Counted from the stretch's first letter, positions 1-8,167 are shown. The stretch: DNA of 64,000 bases from Gracilibacillus suaedae (GCF_017599345.1 NZ_JAGFVL010000057.1:62001-126000); one strand, 5' to 3'. Notes: generated by a model from the letters alone, not told the origin. A program made the numbers and translations.

Positions 1-977
1 TTTAGTTTCTTCGAAAAAAGCTTTGGTGCGTCTCCATCCTTTGCCAATGTTACTAATAAAGTAACGACTCCAAATAATGCTGCAGTCATCGTAGAAAAGC
101 CAGCGACAATGATGCCTGCGTTAAAAACATGTGGAAAAAATGGTAGTGCATAATCGGCTAAAGCTGTTACAAAAGGTGATTCACTTGGGTCGAATTTGTC
201 AACTGGAGCCATGATTACTGCCAGACAAAGGGAGATAATGTAGATAATAGCGAGTAATCCTAACATGACTTTTCCGGTTTTTGGCGCATCTTCTTTTTTC
301 TTCAACCGGATTGCCATTAACCCGATGACTTCAATACCACCAAAAGCATAGAAAGCATATATTAATGATGCCCAAAATCCTTTATATCCGCCGGTAAAAG
401 TATTACCAAAGTTAGTTGGAATGCCTGGCTCGGAGTCTGATCCACCCGGAATTCCGCCAGCTAGTGCAATGGTGGCAATAATAATAAACATAATAATCGC
501 AGCGGTTTTAATCACTGCTAAAAAATCTTCAATACGGTCAAACCCTCGTGTGCCTAGTAATATGACCAAAATAGAAAGTGTCGCATAAATAGCCGCAAAC
601 ACCCATAGCGGAATATTAGGAAACCATGCTTTTGTAAGAATAGCCAAGGCAATTAATTGACTGCCCATTATTAATATGCTCGAACACCAATAATTCCAAC
701 CACAGCTAAAGCCAGCCCACTTACCAAATGCTTTTTCCGCATAATAGCAAAAAGAACCTTCCTGAGGATCAGCAGCTGACATTTTTGCTAATAAATTAAA
801 GACAATATAGGTGCCGATAGCCGCGATCAAAAAAGAAAAAACGATTGAAGGACCGGTAAGTTTGATTCCAATACTCGAACCAAGAAAATAGCCTGTTCCA
901 ATCGTACATCCGACTCCGGTCAGGGCTAATTGCCACCAAGCTATTTTCTTTTCAGATGAAGATGATGATTCACTCAC
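1..977 (-). CDS. APC-family amino acid permease (3' end outside window)
   Basis: The first 325 codons of an integral membrane amino acid/polyamine/organocation permease. It begins at a GTG (977-975) preceded by AGGAG at the right distance; no ATG fits. The N-terminus has a Ser-rich stretch and then KKIAWWQLALTGVGCTIGTG, the TM1 helix break with GxG(T)G typical of APC transporters. At least eight hydrophobic segments follow, including the conserved FYAFGGIEVIGL stretch of TM6. The frame is still open at base 1, so the C-terminus is not visible. It most resembles the AnsP/GabP/ProY-type amino acid permeases, but the substrate cannot be read from the sequence. A 21-bp palindrome overlies its likely promoter. 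Confidence 0.85.
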   Translation of the reverse strand, partial: MSESSSSSEKKIAWWQLALTGVGCTIGTGYFLGSSIGIKLTGPSIVFSFLIAAIGTYIVFNLLAKMSAADPQEGSFCYYAEKAFGKWAGFSCGWNYWCSSILIMGSQLIALAILTKAWFPNIPLWVFAAIYATLSILVILLGTRGFDRIEDFLAVIKTAAIIMFIIIATIALAGGIPGGSDSEPGIPTNFGNTFTGGYKGFWASLIYAFYAFGGIEVIGLMAIRLKKKEDAPKTGKVMLGLLAIIYIISLCLAVIMAPVDKFDPSESPFVTALADYALPFFPHVFNAGIIVAGFSTMTAALFGVVTLLVTLAKDGDAPKLFSKKL

Positions 978-999
978 ACAACATTCTCCTTATCCAATT

Positions 1000-1020
1000 A
1001 TACTAAACCATGTTTAGTAT
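1000..1020. promoter_or_regulatory. Palindrome over the permease promoter (candidate operator)
   Basis: ATACTAAAC-CAT-GTTTAGTAT has perfect 9-bp arms. On the minus strand its right part runs into TATAAT, followed by the permease ribosome site. That placement suits a repressor operator better than a terminator for lysE, since there is no T-run. The regulator is unknown. Confidence 0.45.
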
Positions 1021-1033
1021 GAGATAAGGTGAT

Positions 1034-1651
1034 CTAAAATATGAGTAGAATGGCTTGATAACCAAAATAAATGGCAAAACCAATTAAGGAAAGGCCTGTA
1101 ACGACAGAAATCATCTTCAAGGTTTTCTCTGACAATAAACGACGAGATCCACTGGAGATAAGAGCCATTGACACATCCCAGATCATGACGCCGAGCATAA
1201 TTGCTGAACTGTACCAAAACAAATGAAGTGTATCATATTTATCGATTGTGTTAGCTAGTACGGATCCATAAATCCCTAACCAAAACAAAATCGAGAGCGG
1301 ATTGCTGATGGAAATCAGAAATCCAGAAGTAAAGGTCTTTCGTAATGAATCACGTTCCTCTCTTAATTGGACAGATTGTGTGGAAACCATACTTTCAATA
1401 CCTGTATACAAGAGAACAAATGCACCAAACGACCATAAGAATGTCTTCATAAAAGGAGTTTCTAAAAAATGGACAACCCCAAAATAAACAGCAAGAATAA
1501 AAAATAACTCTGCTATAATGGAACCTAATCCGATCATCCATGAATGCAGGAAGCCATTTTTAATTCCTTGATTAATTTGTGCCGCATTAATTGGACCAAG
1601 TGGTGCGGCTAAAGATAAGCCGAGAAACATATAACTAAGAAAAATTGTCAA
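1034..1651 (-). CDS. LysE/RhtB-family amino acid exporter
   Basis: A 205-residue membrane protein of the LysE/ArgO/RhtB family, which exports amino acids or related small molecules. The start is TTG (1651-1649) behind GGGGGAG. The family signature is the N-terminal helix ending in APLGPINAAQINQG (PxGP motif), with further helices near residues 40-60, 65-85, 110-135, 145-165 and 180-205. The second half contains SNPLSILFWLG, matching the family's NPK/NP-containing helix. Length is normal for the family. It is transcribed in the same direction as the permease downstream, with only 57 bp between them, and divergently from the RNase H-like gene. The substrate is not predictable. Confidence 0.85.
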   Translation of the reverse strand: MTIFLSYMFLGLSLAAPLGPINAAQINQGIKNGFLHSWMIGLGSIIAELFFILAVYFGVVHFLETPFMKTFLWSFGAFVLLYTGIESMVSTQSVQLREERDSLRKTFTSGFLISISNPLSILFWLGIYGSVLANTIDKYDTLHLFWYSSAIMLGVMIWDVSMALISSGSRRLLSEKTLKMISVVTGLSLIGFAIYFGYQAILLIF

Positions 1652-1745
1652 CTGCTTTCACTCCCCCATCATTCGATAACAAAGCTTGTACCATTACTAT
1701 TCTATTTATAGAAAATAAAGATATGAGCAAAAGGAGATGTCATTC

Positions 1746-2408
1746 ATGTATGTCACAATCGAAATAGCTTATATATCACCAAAAGGAATTCGCACGACAT
1801 TTTTTTCAGAGGATATCGATGCAGAAATGGCACTGGAGATTGCTAATGATTTTGAAAAATGGAATCGTACCGAGTCAATAGATTTTTTTGATCATCAAGG
1901 TAATCGCTGGGATAAAAAAGAACTGATCGCATATACCAAGGAAATAGTAACAGAACCACATCATGTTACCGTATTTTTTGACGCGGGATATGATTTAGAA
2001 ACGAACCAAGCAGGCCTAGGTTGTGCAATATACTATAGACAAAATCATAAGTCCTATCGCATTCGAAAAAATATGGTAGTGTCAGAGTTGACATCGAATA
2101 ATGAAGCAGAGTATGTCGCATTATTTGAGGGAATTAAACAATTAGAAGAGTTGGGTACTCACCATCAGTCAGTGACATTTAAAGGGGATTCAAAAGTGGT
2201 AATCAATCAACTATTAGGCGAATGGCCGTGTATGGATAAAACGCTAAATCAGTGGGCAGACCGAATCGAGGAGAAGCTGGAGACAATCGGAATTGAACCG
2301 TTATATCAAGATATCTCTAGAAAAGAAAATCGTGAAGCACATCAGTTAGCCACGAAGGCTCTAGAAAATGTAGAAATAAATAGCCATATCGAATTGGAAA
2401 AATTGTAA
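1746..2408 (+). CDS. RNase HI-like protein (YpeP/YpdQ type) with altered fourth catalytic position
   Basis: A 220-residue protein with an N-terminal extension of about 70 residues and a C-terminal RNase HI fold (about 74-212). AAGGAG directly abuts the upstream in-frame ATG at 1737, so the ATG at 1746 (9-nt spacing) is the likelier start. Three of the four DEDD metal ligands are visible: D79 in FFDAG, E120 in NNEAEY and D148 in KGDSKV. The fourth, normally Asp in N-x-x-A-D, is His199 in NREAHQLA. RNase HI cleaves RNA in RNA-DNA hybrids. The Bacillus YpeP/YpdQ homologues are poorly characterised. Whether the D-to-H change leaves activity is open, since position four also tolerates substitution in some RNases H. 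Confidence 0.8.
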   Translation: MYVTIEIAYISPKGIRTTFFSEDIDAEMALEIANDFEKWNRTESIDFFDHQGNRWDKKELIAYTKEIVTEPHHVTVFFDAGYDLETNQAGLGCAIYYRQNHKSYRIRKNMVVSELTSNNEAEYVALFEGIKQLEELGTHHQSVTFKGDSKVVINQLLGEWPCMDKTLNQWADRIEEKLETIGIEPLYQDISRKENREAHQLATKALENVEINSHIELEKL

Positions 2409-2458
2409 CATTTGCTCATGATGAACGACTAATCCGTTAAAGAAATGGAGGAATAAGC

Positions 2459-3121
2459 ATGAAAAGTAAATTCTTGATTTGTCCTGTCATTGTAGGAAGT
2501 GTACTGCTTTTGCCAGCAGTGGTTTTTGCTGAAGCGGATAAAGAAGAACTGAAAAGAACGACGATTGAATCGGAAGAGGGGATGAATCATACCGAAACAA
2601 TTGAAAATGCCAAACAATATATTGAGGAACATTTGGCTGACAGTTTCGCAGGACTCTATATTGACCGTGAAGAGAAACAGTCAGGTATTGTCGTTTTAAT
2701 GTTTATCGAACCTATTGCCGATGAACATCGTCAAGCACTGAAGACATTCGCTGAACAGCCGGAAGATCTTGAGATAAGAGAAGTAGATTATACTGAAGAG
2801 CAATTAATAGAGAAGCAAAAAGAGATTGACGGAGACGGCTTTGAATATGATAACTTCACCATTTATCATACGGGTGTAGACATCATTACAGGTAAAGTAG
2901 TAGTTGGAATTGACCCATTGAACGAAGAAAACGTTCAATATCTCCATGATAAATATGGAGAAGAATTAGTTGAGATTGTAGAAGGCGAACAGGCAACAAC
3001 ATTAGAAATGAAAACAATGGATAATGTAATGGAAAACGATAAAGAGGTAACAACTCAACAAGGCGAGGAGCGAAATTTTTTTCAGAAAATAATCGATACC
3101 ATAAAGGGATGGTTTTCATAA
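2459..3121 (+). CDS. Secreted acidic protein of unknown function
   Basis: A 220-residue protein with a clear signal peptide: KSK, a hydrophobic run to about residue 20, then VVFA-EADK with likely cleavage after FAEA or VFA. The mature part is very acidic (Glu/Asp-rich), has no cysteines, and ends in an amphipathic FFQKIIDTIKGWFS tail. A GGAGG lies 7 nt before the ATG. I recognise no enzyme family. The alternation of charged helices and the phrase TGKVVVGIDPLNEENV give no firm assignment. Monocistronic, closed by a strong hairpin terminator at 3133. Probably exported and extracellular or wall-associated. The acidity fits a salt-adapted organism. Confidence 0.75.
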   Translation: MKSKFLICPVIVGSVLLLPAVVFAEADKEELKRTTIESEEGMNHTETIENAKQYIEEHLADSFAGLYIDREEKQSGIVVLMFIEPIADEHRQALKTFAEQPEDLEIREVDYTEEQLIEKQKEIDGDGFEYDNFTIYHTGVDIITGKVVVGIDPLNEENVQYLHDKYGEELVEIVEGEQATTLEMKTMDNVMENDKEVTTQQGEERNFFQKIIDTIKGWFS

Positions 3122-3132
3122 TTAACAGGAAC

Positions 3133-3167
3133 ACCGGATGTGCGTTTGAACAACATCCGGTTTTTTA
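3133..3167 (+). terminator. Rho-independent terminator of the secreted-protein gene
   Basis: Perfect 9-bp stem ACCGGATGT/ACATCCGGT with an 11-nt loop, followed by a T-run (3161-3166). Confidence 0.85.
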
Positions 3168-3189
3168 CCATGATACCAAACGTCTGTAA

Positions 3190-3286
3190 CCCCACACTTC
3201 AAGCTTAAGTGACACCATGATAAGTTTAGGGTTAACACTTTGATAAGTTTCGCTAATGATTCATTAGTGTGATGTCTTGAGAAACC
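3190..3286 (+). repeat. Dispersed intergenic repeat, copy A
   Basis: About 95 bp beginning CCCACACTTCAAGC and containing GATAAGTTTAG, then TTGATAAGTTTCGCTAA. It shares roughly 80% identity over its first 47 bp with 58370-58436 and the same block order with 33867-33967. Function unknown. It sits directly before the 51-bp tandem array. Confidence 0.6.
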
Positions 3287-3348
3287 CGTAACAAGATAAA
3301 TAATCGTTTTAACATGAGATAGAAAAAAGGGATAAAAACAACAAATCT

Positions 3349-3802
3349 ATTTGGAAAGAGGAAGGATATGTTGAATAAATGGAGATAACAAACAAATCGA
3401 ATTGGGAAGAGGGAAGATATGTTGAATAAATGGAGATAACAAACAAAGCGAATTGGGAAGAGGGAAGATATGTTGAATAAACGGAGATAATGAACAAATC
3501 TGATTGGGAAGAGGGAAGATATGTTGAATAAACGGAGGTAATGAACAAATCTGATTGGGAAGAGGGAAGATATGTTGAATAAACGGAGGTAATGAACAAA
3601 TCAAATTGGGAAGAGGGAAGATATGTTGAATAAATGGAGGTAATGAACAAATCTGATTGGGAAGAGAGAAGATATGTTGAATAAACGGAGGTAATGAACA
3701 AATCAAATTGGGAAGAGGGAGGATATGTTGAATAAACGGAGATAATGAACAAATCGTCTTGCGAAAGACAAAGATATGTTGAATAAATCAAGATATTCAA
3801 CC
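3349..3802 (+). repeat. 51-bp tandem repeat array, about nine units
   Basis: The unit starts ATTGGGAAGAGGGAAGATAT, continues GTTGAATAAA(C/T)GGAG(A/G)TAAT and ends with AACAAATC plus two variable bases. Unit starts are 3349 (52 bp), 3401, 3452, 3503, 3554, 3605, 3656, 3707 and 3758, the last diverging. Because 51 is a multiple of three, the array leaves long open frames on the minus strand coding for 17-residue repeats. These have no credible ribosome site and are probably not genes. A second array with the same period and the GTTGAATAAA...GGATAAT...AACAAAT core lies at 33633-33832. Confidence 0.9.
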
Positions 3803-3813
3803 AATTATCCTAG

Positions 3814-3987
3814 GAAGGGTATTGGCTAATTCTGATACTTATAGGAGCTGTTGTCACCTATTTGATATCAAAAAGAGCCCGTAATGACAGGAATGAACTG
3901 ACGAAGAAGGGGTTTTACGGAATTATTACGGTCTTTGTGGTTATCTTTGTAGTCTCGACTATTATGACTGTCTTATCAGGTAACTAA
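3814..3987 (+). CDS. Small membrane protein or 3' remnant without clear start
   Basis: An open frame after a TAG at 3811 encodes about 57 residues. Two hydrophobic helices (WLILILIGAVVTYLIS and GIITVFVVIFVVSTIMTVLS) are separated by the charged loop KRARNDRNELTKKG, a credible hairpin membrane protein. No ATG, GTG or TTG lies at its head. AGGAAG at 3812 could only serve a rare CTG start at 3832. It may therefore be the tail of a gene whose 5' end was replaced by the tandem array. It converges with the next gene and overlaps it by 4 bp. Confidence 0.4.
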   Translation, partial: EGYWLILILIGAVVTYLISKRARNDRNELTKKGFYGIITVFVVIFVVSTIMTVLSGN

Positions 3988-4193
3988 TCTCGTATATCAT
4001 CAGTTTCTTCTTCATGTTGTATTTGTTCTTGTTTTTCCTCATGAAAAGCTTTATGTTCCTGTCCGGTAATATGGTCAAACGGTGTATAATAATTATCTGG
4101 ACGCTCGTTTTTAATAAAAATTTTACATGCAACAATCAAAATTAATACAATGATTAAAAAGAGGATAACAATGTTTAAGAAAGAAAAAAACAT
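3984..4193 (-). CDS. Small single-pass membrane protein
   Basis: A 69-residue protein. The ATG at 4193 is 9 nt from GGAGGG; the longer in-frame extension upstream has no ribosome site. It has one strongly hydrophobic helix (about 5-25) and then a hydrophilic, acidic, His/Glu-rich cytoplasmic tail (about 26-69). No family is recognised. It lies 66 bp downstream of the ABC permease, in the same direction, so it may be co-transcribed with the BceAB-like transporter. No functional link is proven. Confidence 0.6.
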   Translation of the reverse strand: MFFSFLNIVILFLIIVLILIVACKIFIKNERPDNYYTPFDHITGQEHKAFHEEKQEQIQHEEETDDIRD

Positions 4194-4259
4194 GATAACC
4201 ATCCCTCCAAATAGAAAGGCTTTGGTTATCATGTTACAGTAGTTAATCAACTTGGACAA

Positions 4260-6116
4260 TTAATTCTTCGGTAACACAATCCGCTGATACATTTTGACCG
4301 TTAATAAGTAGTAAAGCCCGTAAATGACAAGGAACATACTAATCGGAAGCCAAATTTTGGTGTATGGTTCAATTAAAATAAACGAGAACATTTCCATTCC
4401 AATAAGCACATGGACAAGACCAATTAACCCAGGGAAAAGGAAGACAAGAAATAGTTCTTTATAGATTGATTTCTTCAGTTTTGCGTGACGTACCCCAATT
4501 TTTCTTAGCATCTGATAGCGATCAATGTCTACTGTTGCGCTTGATAGTAATTTGAACATTAATACACTAGCCATCATCATTAAGAAAGCTACCCCAAGAA
4601 ACATTCCCATAAAAATGGTACCATTTGCTATACTCTTTAAGGATATATAATCTTCATACTTACTTCCACTCATTGTGGGTTCTTCCCCTGTATATTTTAC
4701 AGCTAATTGGTGGTGTCGCTCATCAATCTCTTCTAGTGTATTCGCATGATCGATGAAATTCTCGACTTTTCCAACAAAGACAGTTTGTGTATCTGCATTG
4801 ATTGCTTCAAATTTTTCTTGGTCTAGAATATATAAGGCGCGATCACCGAAGATGTAGAAATTGGCCATTAATTCAGATCTTAATGCTGTATGCCACTGTT
4901 CAGGCATCAATTCTGCATTATCTGTTTCATCTGTTGTGTAAACTGGTGCTGTTAAATCATCTTCTAACCTTGTTTCTTTCGTTAACTCATCCAAATTACC
5001 GGTTATTTCTTTAATAACAGGAGGATTTGTTTGTAATTCATCTTTGGAAAAATAAACACCCTCATCCGTAACACGATAAGAATAAAGGTTTCGCTCCTCG
5101 AATTCCCAATTCTCCATTTCTGTTAATTCTTTGTCTGTTGGCTCGAGTACTTTGACATCGTAAGCATGCATCATCGACGATTGAATTTCGGTATTATGGT
5201 AAAAGGATAAACCTGCTGTCATTGCTCCTAAACCTAATGCAATGAGCATCGCAACTGTCCCGAGTACTTTGGATAACTGACTGACGCGGAAGTCAAGTTG
5301 TGCATAGGTAAACGCATTTAGACCTTTTTCATTGATAGTACGAATTCCTTTAATTCTCTTAATAATAAAGGGCAACATCGCCATAAAGAAAAAGTAGGTT
5401 CCTGGTGTAACGGTAGCTGTAGCAATTATAACACCTGCATGTGCAAGCTCGCCCATGTTGATCATGGCAAAGTAACCGACTGCAATGAGCACAATTGCAA
5501 ATAATGTTCCTACAAAAGTTTTCCAACCTTTAATTACTTTGTTATCAGCAATTTGATCAGCGTGTAACAGTTCTAGAACTGATTTGCGTGCTATTCTGAT
5601 AGCATTCACAATCGCGGTTAAAAGGAACAATATCATATAGAAAATAACAGTTGTCCATAGTGATGACTGGTAAAGAGCATGGAATCCTTCGCCGGAAAAA
5701 TCTAATCTCGCCATTAATAGGCGGGCAATTCCTTCCGAAAGTCCTACCCCAACGATCAGTCCGATAATAAGTGAGATAATCCCAATCACCAAAGTTTCTA
5801 GAAACATCATTTGGGTAACTTTTCCTTTTTTCGCTCCCAAGGTCATATACATACCTAATTCTTTTTGACGCAAGGACAAAACAAAGGATGTTGCATAGAA
5901 AATGTAAAAGATGGTAACAAGCCCTAAAATAAATGTCCCAACATGGAAGACGAACACAATGGAACTTATAAGAGCGTTTGCTTCCAGAAAGGCTTTATTC
6001 TGCGCCAATGTTTCAAACATATAGAAAATTGCGATCGATATCGTTAAGCCAAATAATAATACAAGATAGTCCTTCCACATCTTTTTCATACTACCAGATA
6101 GTAGTTTCACTAACAT
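4260..6116 (-). CDS. BceB-type ABC transporter permease (FtsX-like)
   Basis: A permease of about 618 residues of the BceB/VraG/YxdM family, which with a BceA-type ATPase detoxifies cell-wall-active peptide antibiotics. An FtsX/MacB core (about 15-180) includes SLRQKELGMYMTLGAKKGKV, the cytoplasmic coupling region. Further helices precede a large extracellular domain at about 315-500, and three C-terminal helices follow. This 10-TM layout with the big loop between TM7 and TM8 is diagnostic. ATG 6116 lies 8 nt from GGGAG; GTG 6125 is an alternative start. The gene begins 17 bp after the ATPase stop codon. No dedicated BceRS sensor/regulator pair is adjacent. Confidence 0.88.
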   Translation of the reverse strand: MLVKLLSGSMKKMWKDYLVLLFGLTISIAIFYMFETLAQNKAFLEANALISSIVFVFHVGTFILGLVTIFYIFYATSFVLSLRQKELGMYMTLGAKKGKVTQMMFLETLVIGIISLIIGLIVGVGLSEGIARLLMARLDFSGEGFHALYQSSLWTTVIFYMILFLLTAIVNAIRIARKSVLELLHADQIADNKVIKGWKTFVGTLFAIVLIAVGYFAMINMGELAHAGVIIATATVTPGTYFFFMAMLPFIIKRIKGIRTINEKGLNAFTYAQLDFRVSQLSKVLGTVAMLIALGLGAMTAGLSFYHNTEIQSSMMHAYDVKVLEPTDKELTEMENWEFEERNLYSYRVTDEGVYFSKDELQTNPPVIKEITGNLDELTKETRLEDDLTAPVYTTDETDNAELMPEQWHTALRSELMANFYIFGDRALYILDQEKFEAINADTQTVFVGKVENFIDHANTLEEIDERHHQLAVKYTGEEPTMSGSKYEDYISLKSIANGTIFMGMFLGVAFLMMMASVLMFKLLSSATVDIDRYQMLRKIGVRHAKLKKSIYKELFLVFLFPGLIGLVHVLIGMEMFSFILIEPYTKIWLPISMFLVIYGLYYLLTVKMYQRIVLPKN

Positions 6117-6133
6117 GTCACTCACTCCCTTCC

Positions 6134-6898
6134 TTATGACGATTGGATGCTTGTCAATTCCGCAAGCACATTTAGAATTTGTTGGTGGAATTGTTGTTGA
6201 TCACCAGATTTTGTGATTTCTTTGTAAAGCGTACCATCTTGTATAAATAAGATTCGTTCACAGTAGCTGGCACTTAACGGATCGTGTGTTACAAGCATAA
6301 TAGAAACATCATGATATTGATTTAAATGTTCCATTGTTTTCATTAAACTGTGTGCATTTTTAGAATCGAGTGCACCTGTTGGTTCGTCTGCCAGAATAAT
6401 GGCTGGTTCATGAACTAATGCTCTGGCAGCTGCTGCACGTTGTTTTTGTCCGCCAGAAATGGTCACCGGATATTTGGGAAGAATGGACTTAATCCCTAGT
6501 TTTTCGGCAACTTGTGTCACTAGTGGTTTGATTTTTTTAGAGCTAAATCCCTGTAAAGAAAGAGGCAAAGCTATATTTTCATAAACCGTTAAGTTTTCTA
6601 ACAGGTTGAAATCTTGAAAGATAAATCCTAATTGCTCGGAACGAAAATCAGCTAATGCATTTTGTTTCATATCTGTAATATCCTGACCGGCAATCTCTAT
6701 TTTTCCGGATGTTGCTTTATCTAAAGTGGATACTACATTGAGTAAAGTTGTTTTACCTGCACCCGAAGGCCCCATAATCCCTACAAATTCGCCTTCTTTA
6801 ATCGTGAAGGAAACATTATCTAGTGCTTTATATTGATTTTCTGATTTTTTACCAAATATTTTTTGAACGTTTTCTACGTTTACGACAGATTTAGTCAT
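6134..6898 (-). CDS. BceA-type ABC transporter ATP-binding protein
   Basis: A 254-residue ATPase partner of the FtsX-like permease. It has Walker A GPSGAGKTT (about residue 43), Q-loop in FIFQDFNLLENLT, signature SGGQKQR, Walker B ILADEPTGALD and the switch His in VTHD. This is the LolD/MacB/BceA subgroup. GGAGG lies 9 nt before the ATG. The C-terminal roughly 25 residues after the last beta strand are longer than in LolD, as usual for BceA-like proteins. Expected role: powering removal of peptide antibiotics from their lipid II-cycle targets. The substrate is unknown. Confidence 0.9.
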   Translation of the reverse strand: MTKSVVNVENVQKIFGKKSENQYKALDNVSFTIKEGEFVGIMGPSGAGKTTLLNVVSTLDKATSGKIEIAGQDITDMKQNALADFRSEQLGFIFQDFNLLENLTVYENIALPLSLQGFSSKKIKPLVTQVAEKLGIKSILPKYPVTISGGQKQRAAAARALVHEPAIILADEPTGALDSKNAHSLMKTMEHLNQYHDVSIMLVTHDPLSASYCERILFIQDGTLYKEITKSGDQQQFHQQILNVLAELTSIQSS

Positions 6899-7010
6899 CG
6901 TTTCATACCTCCAATTTTGTTTTGCTATCTATAGGGTAAAAGAAGGTGTGAAAACTACCTATCGATTTTCCTTTCAACTGTCTTACATTTTTGTAAGGTT
7001 AGTGAGGAGA

Positions 7011-7049
7011 AATATAAAAAGCATGAATCCATCTTTAGATTCATGCTTT
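7011..7049 (-). terminator. Terminator of the FusB-like gene
   Basis: Minus strand: AAAGCATGAATC, an 8-nt loop, GATTCATGCTTT, then TTATATT. The stem contains the stop codon (7043-7041). Confidence 0.8.
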
Positions 7050-7667
7050 AAGGTGATCCATAAATTGATGAAGCAATTCTATATTGGTAATATTCTGATT
7101 ACAAGTGACAGGATCCTTGCAAATATAGTTTCCTTTTTTCGAATAGGTTCCACGGATCTGCCCTTTCTTCTCTGTCGTAAATAATGATACGTCTCCCAGG
7201 CCATTACAAATTGTGCAAATTCCTTTATGTTGAGAGATTTCTAAGTAACCTTGGATTCCAATCAGCTTGTTTTCCTTAGGGATAAGCATATATGTTTTTG
7301 CTGAACCTTTATCATACCACCTTAAATAGACCGTTTCTTTCCTGTCTATCTGCCCAAGGTCAGGAATTTGAAGTTTTTTTGCTTTTGGAAAAGCCTTTTG
7401 AATCTGTTTATCACTAACCATTGGAAAAGGGATAACATATTGCTTTACCTGTTCAAGGAAGGGTTCAATATCCTCTTTTGCTTTCATTGTTCGAATAGAT
7501 GATAAGGTCTCTTGCTGATCTGGCAATTGTTTTTCTAATGCTTCAATAGCAATTTCTTTCACGGCAGCGATAACCTGCTGATCATTAGAATGGGATTGTG
7601 CATTGACAACTCTTTTGGCTTGTTGTTTGATATGATGAAATTGATGTGGATAAATAAATGCTTCCAT
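7041..7667 (-). CDS. FusB/FusC-family EF-G-binding protein
   Basis: A 208-residue two-domain protein. The N-terminal helical bundle (about 1-75) starts with the family-like MEAFIYPHQFHHIKQQ. The C-terminal alpha/beta zinc domain (about 90-205) carries CTIC (about 155-158) and a distal C-x4-C in YICKDPVTC, the four treble-clef Zn ligands of FusB-type proteins. Family members bind elongation factor G, release it from stalled post-translocation ribosomes, and can confer fusidic acid resistance. Chromosomal homologues in Bacillales are often of undefined physiological role. AAGGAG precedes the ATG. Monocistronic, with its own terminator. Resistance is inferred from the family only. Confidence 0.85.
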   Translation of the reverse strand: MEAFIYPHQFHHIKQQAKRVVNAQSHSNDQQVIAAVKEIAIEALEKQLPDQQETLSSIRTMKAKEDIEPFLEQVKQYVIPFPMVSDKQIQKAFPKAKKLQIPDLGQIDRKETVYLRWYDKGSAKTYMLIPKENKLIGIQGYLEISQHKGICTICNGLGDVSLFTTEKKGQIRGTYSKKGNYICKDPVTCNQNITNIELLHQFMDHLKA

Positions 7668-7708
7668 TGTTCACACTCCTTACATGTATAGTTTACCAAA
7701 TCCATGAT

Positions 7709-7754
7709 AAAAAGATATGGCAAGAATGTTTCTTCACTATTCTCGCCATATCTT
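7709..7754 (-). terminator. Strong terminator after the Mor-like regulator gene
   Basis: Minus strand: AAGATATGGCGAGAAT pairs with ATTCTTGCCATATCTT (16 bp with one G-U), followed by TTTTTATC. Confidence 0.88.
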
Positions 7755-7758
7755 CTAT

Positions 7759-8019
7759 TTAGTTTCTTCTATATACGATTTTTTTAATAGTTTCGATTGA
7801 TAAACAAAAGCTATCTGCTAATGTTTCTAACGTCATTCCTTCCTGGAATAACTGTTGAATCTGTTGATTTCGTTGATCATAATAAGCTCGGTTACCAGAT
7901 TTGACTCCCCACTTTCTTCGTCCATCTCGCTTCGGAATATAAATACTTTCTCCTTGGACATATTCCTGTAAAGCATTTAACAATTTTTTAGGGAGTATAT
8001 CTTGCGCTCTTGTTTTCAT
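7759..8019 (-). CDS. CD3324-like/Mor-family helix-turn-helix protein
   Basis: An 86-residue basic DNA-binding protein. The first half has QEYVQGESIYIPKRDGRRKW, typical of small Mor-transcription-activator-like proteins of Firmicutes (CD3324 type). The second half, RNQQIQQLFQEGMTLETLADSF followed by CLSIETIKKIVYRR, reads as a helix-turn-helix with the recognition helix at about 70-84. AAGGAG lies 9 nt before the ATG. It is likely a transcription factor, with targets unknown. No phage genes lie nearby, so it is probably a chromosomal regulator rather than a prophage remnant. Confidence 0.75.
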   Translation of the reverse strand: MKTRAQDILPKKLLNALQEYVQGESIYIPKRDGRRKWGVKSGNRAYYDQRNQQIQQLFQEGMTLETLADSFCLSIETIKKIVYRRN

Positions 8020-8071
8020 TGTTGCCAGCTCCTTATTTTAGTCTTTCTATAAGGGCAAAGCTTGCGCAAGT

Positions 8072-8109
8072 AAGGCGATATGTGAATCACCCATACAAAG
8101 TATCGCCTT
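8072..8109 (-). terminator. Hairpin after the 19-aa ORF
   Basis: Minus strand AAGGCGATA ... TATCGCCTT (9-bp stem, 20-nt loop) starts directly after the TAA of the small ORF. There is no long T-run behind it, so it could be a weak terminator or a stabilising 3' hairpin. Confidence 0.5.
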
Positions 8110-8167
8110 ATTTGTCAGGCTTTGCATGGGCTAGCTGTAATTCAGGCAATATTTGTGACATTGCCAT
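8108..8167 (-). CDS. Candidate 19-residue peptide gene
   Basis: An ATG at 8167 stands 7-8 nt after a near-perfect GGAGGTG ribosome site and opens MAMSQILPELQLAHAKPDK before TAA. A hairpin begins at the stop. The combination of strong ribosome site, short frame and adjacent hairpin suggests a translated micropeptide or leader peptide. No homologue is recognised. It lies between the divergent Mor-like and VTC genes. It may be fortuitous. Confidence 0.4.
   Translation of the reverse strand: MAMSQILPELQLAHAKPDK

Noticed and set aside
3309-3800. A 163-codon minus-strand open frame with perfect 17-residue repeats
   Set aside because: It lies wholly across the 51-bp DNA tandem array. A period divisible by three keeps any stop-free frame open. 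No ribosome site precedes its start and the composition (Ser/Tyr/Leu/Phe) is what the complement of the repeat dictates.
3349-3802. CRISPR array
   Set aside because: The period is regular but the units are contiguous and nearly identical throughout, with no unique spacers and no cas genes in the window.
6134-7000. A complete BceRS-BceAB resistance module
   Set aside because: No sensor or response regulator adjoins the ABC genes. The two-component genes at 12.1-14.2 kb have a HAMP domain and large sensor domain, unlike BceS, and sit with another cluster.
7759-8019. Prophage remnant, because of the Mor-like HTH protein
   Set aside because: No phage structural, integrase or lysis genes are nearby. 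Such small Mor-like proteins are frequent chromosomal regulators in Firmicutes.
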